From the NCBI GenBank assembly GCA_947561395.2, contig OX387194.1:16416048-16480047 (forward strand): a stretch of 64,000 nucleotides of DNA. The letters run 5' to 3'. This document shows, in pieces, positions 21,702-30,332 of this stretch; the first letter of the stretch is position 1; every line of letters starts with the position of its first letter. The translations under genes and the position numbers were made by a program. The notes beneath the pieces are model-generated. The model made no database searches, was not told the DNA's origin, and saw nothing but the letters and a program-made list of their open reading frames with translations. The stretch is from Buxus sempervirens (taxonomy: Eukaryota > Streptophyta > Magnoliopsida > Buxales > Buxaceae).

Positions 21702-23179
21702 GACTCTAAGTTAGTTCTATAATATGCATAACTTCAAGCAAAAGACTAATCACAAGCAGTTCTAACCCACTTCACAGAATAAAGCAGCAAACTAAAATAG
21801 TGCAGAATTCAACTCAAGCACACATGGTGTGTGGTCCTAGGGGTTAGCGCCAATGAAAGCGCGACTCCTAGACATACTTGTGTAGGGGAGCACATTCAAG
21901 TCCCGATCAGTCTTTCTATCTTTCATCTGTTCTTTCATCTGCTTTCGGTGCCGGACCACAGCAAAAATTACAACTTGCCATCGAGGGCGAATTTTTACAA
22001 GATATTTGTAAAAATTGCAAAGAATTCATCCTTAAAGCTGTTGGGAGCCATAAGGAAGGATACAAATTGCTTCTAAAGCAGGTAGGCTAAAAATCTCTAG
22101 ATCTAGGGTTTAGTGCCCATGCTCTGATCTGGCATGCTTTCATCTGTTTGTCTGATCTGGCCGGCCTTCGTCTGCTCTAAAAGACCAATCTGGACTTAAA
22201 GTGCTCCCAGCGGACTCTAATGGGTCAAGACCCATAGCATACAGGACTCCATGCATGGATCTGGGGTGGTTCCCCTGATCAAAATTAGGTGAGCTTCCTA
22301 AATTAGGGCTGAGGTCGCCCGTGATCTAGGGTTTACTCAATTTGATGCAAAAAGCGGGGGTTGCTGCCCCTAATGGACTCTGGATTTTATTCCGATTTTA
22401 CTCCTCTTATATTCATCATTCACATCCTACTCACCCTCTCATGCTCAACGCAATGCTCATTCAGAAACGTTAGGTGGGGGAGGATACCCATTTCGAGACA
22501 TAAGCCTACAAGGGTCTGGACCAGTACTGGATCCTCGCGTGCCACGGCAAGAAACCAGTGGTGCTAATGGACTCCAGAAAACTGGGGGGATGGGTTTACC
22601 CTGCTTTCCCTGGCAAGCCACGGGAGCGTAGGTGCTAATACCATCCCAAAGATCAGTTCATAGTAAGAAGAAAGGTAGACTGCTAGAGAGGTCTAAGTTT
22701 TGGTAAAGAAGTAGCAATATCCGATTCACTCATCTATCAAAGGTCGGATCATTCATGCATCCTCCCTCGTGCGTGTCACCCCACGCAGTTCCATCACACC
22801 GATGCGGGAATTTTAAACAAACCATCCACGGTGTGGTGGTGTGCCCGTGTGTGCAGTTGGGCTGCGTGCTGTGTCTACATGGGTGAGTTTTGTCTGGATT
22901 TAGGTGATAAAGGAATCCTTACTGCCTTGTATAGTAAGGTGCAGAATTGGCACGTATTACGATGTCCTGGGAGAATCCCCAGGTAAGTGGAGGGTCACAG
23001 GGGACCACTTAAATTCCACTTGCCTTAGGCAATTATCGCGTTCTTGTGGCAGGACTCCCCAGAACACGTAGTTACTTGTATTCCGTGCCTTGCTAAGCGA
23101 GATAGCAAGAGTTCCTAAACATCCCCAAAATCCCTCTTACGCTGACTCGGTCTAAGCAGGGTCATTCTGGGCTGAGTGT
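21702..23179 (-). other. Leader of Ogre copy A between PBS and ORF1
   Basis: About 1.5 kb with no coding frame worth calling, nearly identical to 53417-54906. It contains a small tandem repeat of CTTTCATCTGTTC near 21915-21945, with one more unit in copy B, and a cluster of Ogre-specific GATCTGG/ATCTAGG words. No other feature is recognised. Confidence 0.7.
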
Positions 23180-23197
23180 TCCCTAGTGGAGTCGCCA
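23180..23197 (-). other. Primer-binding site of Ogre copy A
   Basis: Minus strand TGGCGACTCCACTAGGGA, three bases from the LTR edge at 23201. This shows that the LTR 23201-26362 serves as the 5' LTR of copy A. Confidence 0.88.
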
Positions 23198-24240
23198 GGC
23201 TGTGCGCGCGTGGGAAACGCGGCACGGGGTAAATTCGGAGTCGCCACCGCCTGATGGGGTGCAGGCGGACACCTGGGTGCTTAATCTTGTCTATTTAGGG
23301 CTTTCGGCCTGCGGCTTGAGATTCTAAGTTTGGTTCTCGGTTGCGGTCTGGGGAAGTCCGTAGACACCCCAGTCCACCCCGTCGGATGACGGGTCCCGTG
23401 GGTTCCCTGATTTGAGTCAGCTTTTCCCATTTGGTTCTCACCCGATTCCTAATCCAGCATGTAATTTGGTTAAGTCTTGGCGGGACCACCTGGGTTGGTG
23501 TGGGTCCCTTTAGTGGATTTTATCTTTGCTTACTTGAATTGTCTGGGTCTGTTTGGGTGGGCCCCATTGGAAGGCCCACGGTGTCCTTGTTGGGCTTAGT
23601 CCAGCCCGTGTGCCCTTGTGGGCCTCGGCCAATCCTAGGAGGCCTTGTGGGCCTTGGATAATGAGTTGGTTTTTTATTAAGGTTCAAGTTTGAAGCTTAA
23701 ATGGTTTTCATGTAAGTGGTGGGCCGGATTGGTTTGTGGGCCCACATGGTGGCCAAGTGATTTTGCATCTTTTATCTTCTTTAATTTGCCAAAGTGGGCT
23801 GGTCATTGGGCTTGGGGCCCGTGATCCAAACCGTGGGCTTTGAAAGCCCAGTTCCTTGGAGTTTGGGGCTTGCACCCTAACTTGGTTCGGTTAGCGGGCT
23901 TTTGGCAGGCCCGACAGGCCCTAGCCCTTGGTCTCGGCCAAACCAAACAGTTTATGCATTAATACATATGGCAAGGCTCGGGTGGGCCGCATTGGGTTTG
24001 GCCCGCCCGATTCAATTGATTCACTTTTGCTTAGGTTATTTAATTAGCATGCCTTGGTGTTTATTGGGCTTGGTGGGCCCCGTTGGAAGGCCCACTAGTG
24101 AGCCAAGTTGGACCGGTTGGCCCCAGTCCCAAGTTGGGTTTCCGAGTCGCCCGGAAACCCTATCGGTTCAATTAGTTTGCTTCAAAACATACCAAAATTC
24201 GGCAGAACATCAACCATGCACAAAAATCATGCTACTGTGT

Positions 24241-24384
24241 GTATCCGGTAACTCAGGCCGGATACACATGGTCTACAGGTGATCCGGCCAGAGGGGCCGG
24301 ATACACAGGGGCCCTAGGTTATCCGGCCTTAGTTGCCGGATATGCCTGGGCCACAGGTGATCCGGCCTGAGTTGCCGGATCACC
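24241..24384. repeat. CCGG palindrome cluster, transcribed side of the shared LTR
   Basis: Hairpins are built on GTATCCGG...CCGGATAC and GTGATCCGG...CCGGATCAC; the stem changes GTAT/ATAC and GTGAT/ATCAC are matched on both arms. It lies about 1.1 kb downstream of the TATA box in element orientation. The copy in the right LTR is 55981-56124. Confidence 0.85.
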
Positions 24385-25410
24385 CTGAAATGGCTTCTTT
24401 TTGGTTTTGGCCATTCGGGGTGGATTCCAGGGGGTTCCTGGGACACTTTAAGAGTCTTGTGGGCCCCTGTGAGGGCCCACGTTGGTTCAGGTTTGAGAGA
24501 AGCCTCATTTGGCTTCTCTCCTTGGGTCTTTTAGCAAGAGCAAGGGAATGTAAAACAAGGGGGGAAGGGGATCATGCTTACACAAAATAATAATGAAAAT
24601 AGGACACACACATGGTCCTAATGATGAAGAAGAAGCCTGCTTCCAGGGAGGGTTGGTCCCCGCATGCTTGGATCCAAAGCTAACTACTTTCATGCAAAGA
24701 AACAGAAACCTATACTAACACATGGTGCATGGGATTCACAGCAAAGCCTCACTGGCTATACACATGCATTTTACTTGAAGAAATAAAGAAAGGAAGAGAG
24801 GGGGGGGGGGGGGGGGGGTTACACATGGGGGTACAGAAGATCACATGCCAAGGAGGAACATGCTCCTCCCGAGAATGCGCATAACCCAACGTCAAAACAG
24901 AAAATACAGAACATTAGAAAGCATGTAAGACTGGACTTTTGTGCCTCTTAAACGATCCCTACGTGGGTATCATGCATGTGGTGGCTCCATGCCATGAAAG
25001 GAACACCAAATACATGCATGGGTCATGCTAAAACAAGGCCATGCAGAACAAGAAAACAAATGGAAGCATATATCACAGAAAAATCTACATTTAATGTATG
25101 ATGCACACAATACAGTGGGAAGCCTTACCTTAGACTTTAAAACCTCTTTGGGGGTGTGCCGACCCTTCCTTTGGGCTTGGATAGCTGCTGGGACACCTCT
25201 TTTTCTCAGCAACAGCAGCAGCTTCCTCTTGCTTCAACCAGAAAATGGAAAGGGGAAGAAGGCAAAGGCTTGGGTGGCTTGGATTTGGTCTTTGGAGGTG
25301 GAAGGGGGTTGAGGAGGTTGAGAGGGGTGGGATTCGAAGGGGGTAGGTGAGGGAGGAGGGCTGGGAAGCAACCAAAAATAATGCCAACCCCGGATATGAG
25401 CTGCTGTTGG

Positions 25411-25420
25411 CTATTTATAG
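25411..25420 (-). promoter_or_regulatory. TATA box of the shared Ogre LTR
   Basis: Minus strand CTATAAATAG; repeated at 57151-57160 in the right LTR. Palindromes start about 10 bp upstream in element orientation. Confidence 0.75.
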
Positions 25421-25430
25421 AAAAAAAAAT

Positions 25431-25676
25431 GTATCCGGCAACTCAGGCCGGATACACTAATGCCTCTTCGTATCCGGACTTCAAGTCCGGATACACTGGC
25501 CTTCCTTTGTATCCGGCAACTCAGGCCGGATACATGACTTAATCATTTCGAAATTCAATGCCGCCGCGAATTTGTCGGCCAAGTGGCGCGAATCTCGCGC
25601 GAATATCTCCATGTATCCGGCCTTCAAGTCTGGTCATGAAGGGAAGCTAGTGTATCCGGTATATGTAACCGGATAC
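25431..25676. repeat. CCGG palindrome cluster, promoter side of the shared LTR
   Basis: Four hairpins, one with a perfect 12-bp stem (GTATCCGGACTT with its complement and a 1-base loop) and others on GTATCCGG/CCGGATAC, are placed directly upstream of the TATA box. The same motif recurs downstream at 24241-24384. The copy in the right LTR is 57171-57416. Confidence 0.87.
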
Positions 25677-26362
25677 AAATCGAAAAATTACGGATTTGCC
25701 CTTCGACTTGACCGATTCGACCGATTTGACCCTTTTTGATATCTACGGATCGCCCGTACGAATTTTTTATATTTAAGATTTAGTCCCTGAGATATTTTGC
25801 TGCGTTGGCTGCCATGTGTGCAGTTCCTGCGCCACGTGTGCAGTCTCTGGCCTTGCTGCTCGGGAACTTTGACAGCTCATATCTCACTCATCTGAACTCC
25901 GATTTGAGCAAACTCAATTGCGTTAAACTCGTATCGGAGCCCTCTATTTAATGACATAGGGCTAAACACTTGGCACAGGGTTCGAGGAAAAGTCAACTTT
26001 TGGCCTTTCCTTAAGTTTGACTGCCCTTAGAAGCTTCATCCGGACTCTGATTCCTGCAAACCCAGTTGCATTGGAACCGTGTCGGGATTCTCCATCCATT
26101 GAGATAAATCAAGGCATTTGGCATGAAATTCGAGGAAAAGTCAACCCTCAAGTTTGACCGCCCTTAGAACCTTCATCCGGACTCCGATTCCTGCAAACCC
26201 AGTTGCGTTGGAACCGTGTTGAGATTCTTTATCCAATGGTATAGATCAAGGTGGCCAAATTTTCTCTGATTAAAAGGTCAAATTTCCACCCCTCAGGGAT
26301 TGACTTTTTAGCCGGGCTTTGCATTTCTGGCTTTCCGGGAGCGCAAAAATGAGGTGCTTATA

Positions 26363-26375
26363 GCTGCTCCTCTTT
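26363..26375 (-). other. Polypurine tract of Ogre copy B
   Basis: Plus GCTGCTCCTCTTT immediately inside the LTR, purine-rich AAAGAGGAGCAGC on the element strand. It marks the 3' end of copy B's interior. Confidence 0.75.
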
Positions 26376-26407
26376 GCCGGAGTCACCTTGCGGATGAACG
26401 GCAAAGA

Positions 26408-26412
26408 GAAAA
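26408..26412. repeat. Target-site duplication of the Sirevirus, left (GAAAA)
   Basis: GAAAA is repeated at 36383-36387 directly after the other LTR; a perfect 5-bp duplication. Confidence 0.92.
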
Positions 26413-27446
26413 TGAAAGAGTAGAGGACTACTCTTAAGGTCCACGATCTATAACGATTCAGAATTGAACAATTGCGGAAACAATACACAAAGAATTATAC
26501 GAGGAAACCTGGATCCAGATCCAGGAAAAACCTCGAGTCTATATGAGGCGACTAACCCTTAAAAATCCACTATTGAATGAGAAGACAATTACAAAGGAGA
26601 ACATACTTAACCTTTACAATTTGACTCACTCAACAGTAATCCACAGTTCGAATCCACGAACTGCTACACAGCTTGAATCCACAAGCTGCAGAACACGATC
26701 AGTCCAGATCGCAAACAATCACTCACCAGTGATCCACAGTTCGAATCCACGAACTGCAACACAGCTTGAATCCACAAGCTGCAGAACACGATCAATCCAG
26801 ATCGCAGCAATCCTCTCAGAATCCACTGAGACGATCCAATGCAGTAGGAATCCACCTACGCATCAAACAAGGCCGATCACCAGTCCAGGCGATCACACGA
26901 TCAGATGAAGTTCCGAATTGAAGAAGAATCCACTGTCTTCAATTCCAGGCGATCTATCTCAGATCTCCCCCTCACTCGATCGCCGACTCTCTAAAGAAGA
27001 TTTGATCGAATCTCAAACACCTCAAGATTCGAAAAACAAATGATCCAAAGAAAAAGTCACAATTGAAAATTACAACTCGTCTATTTAAAGAGTAAAACAC
27101 AGATCGCGTCAAGCGCTGGTAGCGTCGTGAAGCGATCGATGTAGACGGCTGGTAGCGAACTCAAGTCCCGCTCAGAGTAAGTTGAATCAGTTAAAAGCGC
27201 GCTGCTAGCGAGCTGCTAGCGGGAGAGTACGCGGCAGGTGCACGAACCTTTCTTTCGACACACGAATTCCCTTATGCGCTGCCAGCGGGGTGGCAGCGGC
27301 GTGGTAGCAGTGTGGTGGCACCAACTTCTTCTTCTTTACTGAATTTACTGAATTTTCATTGTTTAATCTGCACATCTTGAAGCTTCATTAGAAACATAAT
27401 TTGTCAATCATTTGCCATAACAGGAGTGTGAGTTTTCACACTTACA
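26413..27446 (-). repeat. 3' LTR of the Sirevirus
   Basis: 1,034 bp, near-identical to 35349-36382. It contains an internal near-duplication of AGTTCGAATCCACGAACTGC and AGCTTGAATCCACAAGCTGC blocks, each itself an inverted repeat (GTTCG/CGAAC, AGCTTG/CAAGCT), and GC-rich palindromes near 27110-27320. Confidence 0.95.
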
Positions 27447-27457
27447 ATCTCCCCCTT
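27447..27457 (-). other. Polypurine tract of the Sirevirus
   Basis: Plus ATCTCCCCCTT adjoins the 3' LTR (element strand AAGGGGGAGAT). PPT-like copies recur at 27654-27665 (AAGGGGGAGAAA) and 27843-27856, the latter across the end of the third ORF. Multiple upstream PPT copies are a reported hallmark of Sireviruses. Confidence 0.88.
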
Positions 27458-27833
27458 GGCAAATGCCTGACAACAACCTTACACCAGAGTTTAATATCAA
27501 CCTTAGTTAATGATGATTTCCATTCAAGAATTTTAAAACCACACTGTTAACGAGAGACACAATGATTTGGACGAATCCAGAAGTTCATTCATTTACTAAA
27601 AGATATACAGATAACAAAATCATATACACTGTTCAAGAAAGAAAGACAGACATTTTCTCCCCCTTACTTATCACTCCCCTTATACACCCATATTCAGGAG
27701 AAAACACCCAGAAGAAAACATAACAAAAACAAACATCATATCCACAGCAAAAGGAATAACAGGCAGCAGCAAACAAGCAGGCATCAGCATCAACCCAGCC
27801 AAACCATCAACAGAAACAGAAACTCCAGAAGCA

Positions 27834-29153
27834 TCATCCAAATTTCTCCCCCTTTCTGGAAGGTGGTTTGGGTTCCCAAGACCTTGAATAGTGCTTGTAT
27901 GCATCTTGGGATCTGGAGTGCAGCCAACAGAGCTTGTGATCCATCTCCAGCTGAGTCTTCCGAATGCATTCCAGAAAATGACCCGCTTCATTTTGCATAC
28001 GTTGCTGAGCAGCAACGTCCCTTTGTACTTCTCCACATGTAAAATCAACATCCTTTATCAATTGCCCCAGCTTCTCTTGGGTTTCGGATTTGAACATGCT
28101 CATCATGAGCATGTGAGACCTAACCTCTGAATTGAAAGCCTCCTGAGAAGCTTGCATGGAATTCAGTTTCTCCATGATAGCCACAGCATCAGAGCTGGAC
28201 AGAGAGGACTGAGAAGAGGAGGGTTCAGAAGACACAAACCGAAACGGACTTGCTCTTTTACTTCGGGTCAGAGTGGAGGAAGCAATGGGAGGACGGGGAT
28301 GAATGATCAATTCAGTAGGATCAGGGAGAACCCCTTGATGAACACACATGTAAGAGATGAAGATTCCAAAAGGAAGAGCTGCAGTCTTGGATTTTAAATT
28401 CCGAGACTGAAGAATCTGATGGAAGATAATGGAAGGAATACAGATACTTTCTCTGTTCCAAATGGCATGAAGAAGTCTTGCCCTATGGTGAGAGATCTCT
28501 GAGTGATGATCAGAAGGAACAAGAGAAGCACACACAAACAAGTTCAAGATTCGGAGAAGATCTTGAAGAGAGCCATGAGGCAAATAGTTGGGCTTATTCT
28601 TAATGGAAGTGGGAGCACCCTCAACTATTAGAGACGGAATAATGGACTCCATAGGAGGATCAGAATGAGACTCAAGAAAGTTAAAGGAGGGAGAGTCAAC
28701 AAGAGGCAGTTCAAGAAGAGAGGAAATAAGCTCTTTCGAGAAGTCGAAAGAAATTCCCTTGACATAGGCTTTTACAGAGCCTTGATTGGCAAGATGGAGA
28801 TGATGAAGATTAGAGTAAAATTCACGGACTAGGTCCGGATAAGCAAAACCACCAAGTAAAGCAAATTTTGTCCAACCATTATCCGAAAACAATGAGTAGA
28901 AAGGGGATTCAGAAAAAGACTCAAGCTTGATGGCCCTTTCCAGAAGAAGTGGCCTGTGCTTGAAGAATGTATTGAAATCAGATAAACCATTCCCCACAAA
29001 TGGTTCAGAGGAATGAGAAGGGGAAGGAGGTCTCACTGGAGGAGAAGAAATAACAGGAGAAGACCTCACAGGTGGAGACTTCACAGGAGGAGACTTCACG
29101 GGAGGAGACGATGTAGAAGGAGAATCAGTTCTCGACTTTCTCTTGAGAGGCAT
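27834..29153 (-). CDS. Third ORF of the Sirevirus, 439 residues, plant-transposon-protein-like
   Basis: Open frame downstream of pol, the place of the env-like gene in Sireviruses. Residues 1-55 are a basic, proline-rich tail with repeated SPPVK/SPPVR. Residues 60-300 form a globular part with the pattern VREFYSNLHHLHL ... VKAYVKGISFDFSKELISSL, which I recognise as the plant 'putative transposon protein' (Transposase_32-like) pattern. Residues 320-410 are predicted coiled coil by heptads. I see no signal peptide, membrane segment or furin-like site, so an envelope function is not supported. The start is the first Met of the frame. A TATA-plus-palindrome block lies about 300 bp upstream. The function is unknown; the family call is from memory of the pattern. 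Confidence 0.8.
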   Translation of the reverse strand: MPLKRKSRTDSPSTSSPPVKSPPVKSPPVRSSPVISSPPVRPPSPSHSSEPFVGNGLSDFNTFFKHRPLLLERAIKLESFSESPFYSLFSDNGWTKFALLGGFAYPDLVREFYSNLHHLHLANQGSVKAYVKGISFDFSKELISSLLELPLVDSPSFNFLESHSDPPMESIIPSLIVEGAPTSIKNKPNYLPHGSLQDLLRILNLFVCASLVPSDHHSEISHHRARLLHAIWNRESICIPSIIFHQILQSRNLKSKTAALPFGIFISYMCVHQGVLPDPTELIIHPRPPIASSTLTRSKRASPFRFVSSEPSSSQSSLSSSDAVAIMEKLNSMQASQEAFNSEVRSHMLMMSMFKSETQEKLGQLIKDVDFTCGEVQRDVAAQQRMQNEAGHFLECIRKTQLEMDHKLCWLHSRSQDAYKHYSRSWEPKPPSRKGEKFG

Positions 29154-30332
29154 GGTGAAAAAAAATGGAAGAGAAAGAGAAAACAGACAGAACCAACCAA
29201 CAAAACGAGAAAGCCCTAATGGCTGAACAATCTACTAAACCCTAGCTTCGAATACTGAGAGAAAACTACTGAACTAGGAAGCAGAAAATGAATAAGCAGG
29301 ACGAAGACAGTAAAAAAAATTTTTACCTGAACAGTAGGCAGGAAGGAAGAAGGTGACCGCGACAGCAGCACCGGGACACGACGCGAGAGGCGAAGGAAAA
29401 CGAAGAGGTTAAAAAAAAACAGGGGTAAAAAAAATGACCGCAAATTCACCTATATATTGGTAGACAAAGTACGCTGCCAGCGAACAACTGGCGGCGTAGA
29501 AGGTGCACATGCACAAACAAAGAAAAACACAGATTCAAGGCAGAAATTTTTAAAAGAGGTTTGAACTGTTCTTCATGACAGCCTCATACTTCCAAACACA
29601 AAGCTAAGATTTTAGCTAAACCAAAAATCATCCAGATAATCAACTTATTCAATCTAAGAAGTATTTATCACAAAACTGGTCTAGAAGTAACTATCTAAGT
29701 TAATTCAGATGTGATACATTTCATATCAAAGAGCAAAATTTCCTTCATGGTTTCTCATACTATAAATTTTCTTCAAGATATTAAGCACATATGCATATTA
29801 ATGAATCAATGCTTGTGAGAAATGAGCAACATTTTTGACTTTTACACTTCATACATATAGAAGGCTATTTCAGTGTAAACAATCTTGAAAAGTATAGACA
29901 TATCCCAACTTCATTTTGGTGGCTTTCGCACATCAGAGATAGGTAGCCTTTTCTGATCTCTTTTTCTTTTTAAAGAAGGCATTGACCCTTAAAAAACCTG
30001 AGTTTACAGTTCATTCCAAGAATATACCTTCTTTATCTTTTTCTTTTTGAGATTTACAGTGGCTTTCACTCTAGTCTCTATGGCAGCCATTTCCAAAACT
30101 TTTCTTTTCATAAAGGTGATAGCCTATAGATCCCAAGCTTTACCACACAATAAGCTTCAATACGTCAGGGTGTTTCAGACAAAGTTGCTGGTTAGAAATA
30201 AGACATTTCTGTCAATATGAATACACTCAATCTTCCTGAAAACAGATCTTAGTAATAAGAACACACAAATTCATTTTGAACAGATATGTGAGACATTTTA
30301 CATCAAAATTAACTCAAAACAGAACCTGATTT
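29154..30332 (-). other. Spacer between pol and third ORF of the Sirevirus
   Basis: 1.2 kb, AT-rich, without coding frames. The only structured part seen is the promoter-like block 29449-29510. Confidence 0.75.
29449..29510 (-). promoter_or_regulatory. Candidate internal promoter for the third ORF
   Basis: A TATA-like CCAATATATAGG (element strand, 29449-29460) is followed upstream by CGCTGCCAGCG (29472-29482), CTGGCGGCG (29489-29497) and GGTGCAC (29502-29508). The same words CGCTGCCAGCG, GGCAGCGGCGTGG and GGTGCAC occur upstream of the LTR TATA box at 36018-36026. No RNA data; a reading from motif placement only. Confidence 0.45.

Larger units (their letters stand above)
1..23200 (-). mobile_element. 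Ogre/Tat-type Ty3/gypsy element, copy A internal region (left part off window)
   Basis: Seen: 1-2381 plus 18397-23200 match 47870-54927 of copy B almost base for base, at constant offsets that shift only at small indels. The order on the minus strand is PBS (23180-23197), leader, ORF1, repeat-rich spacer, gag, running off the left edge before protease and RT. A 16-kb element (2382-18391) interrupts gag. Known: an extra ORF upstream of gag, very long LTRs and a TGGCGACTC-type PBS are features of the Ogre group of the Tat lineage. Inferred: A and B descend from one element by tandem duplication. The coding part of A carries a few breaks apart from the insertion. Its 5' LTR is 23201-26362, shared with copy B. 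Confidence 0.88.
23201..26362 (-). repeat. Ogre LTR shared by copies A and B (3,162 bp)
   Basis: It begins TGTGCGCGCGTGGG and is near-identical to 54928-58100. On its left is a PBS (copy A), on its right a PPT (26363-26375, copy B), so it is the 5' LTR of A and the 3' LTR of B at once. It contains GGGCCC-rich tracts (about 23560-24110), a poly-G run (about 24801-24818), two CCGG-based palindrome clusters (24241-24384, 25431-25676), a TATA box (25411-25420) and three units of a ~147-bp repeat (about 25880-26230). Confidence 0.93.

Noticed and set aside
25130-25387. 85-codon minus-strand frame just downstream of the LTR TATA box (also 56870-57127)
   Set aside because: It starts at or before the expected transcription start, has low-complexity composition and no family match; the two copies are simply the two LTRs.
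23201-26362. Treating this LTR as the left LTR of copy B only, with copy A a separate insertion site
   Set aside because: A PBS in the right place and orientation lies immediately left of it, continuous with copy A's leader, and no target duplication separates it from A.
26543-26908. 121-codon frame in the Sirevirus LTR, repeated at 35479-35844
   Set aside because: It is the translation of the LTR's internal duplicated AGTTCGAATCCACGAACTGC-type blocks; no protein family and only LTR-to-LTR conservation.
27834-29153. Envelope gene
   Set aside because: No signal peptide, transmembrane segment or cleavage site can be seen; the position alone does not prove envelope function.
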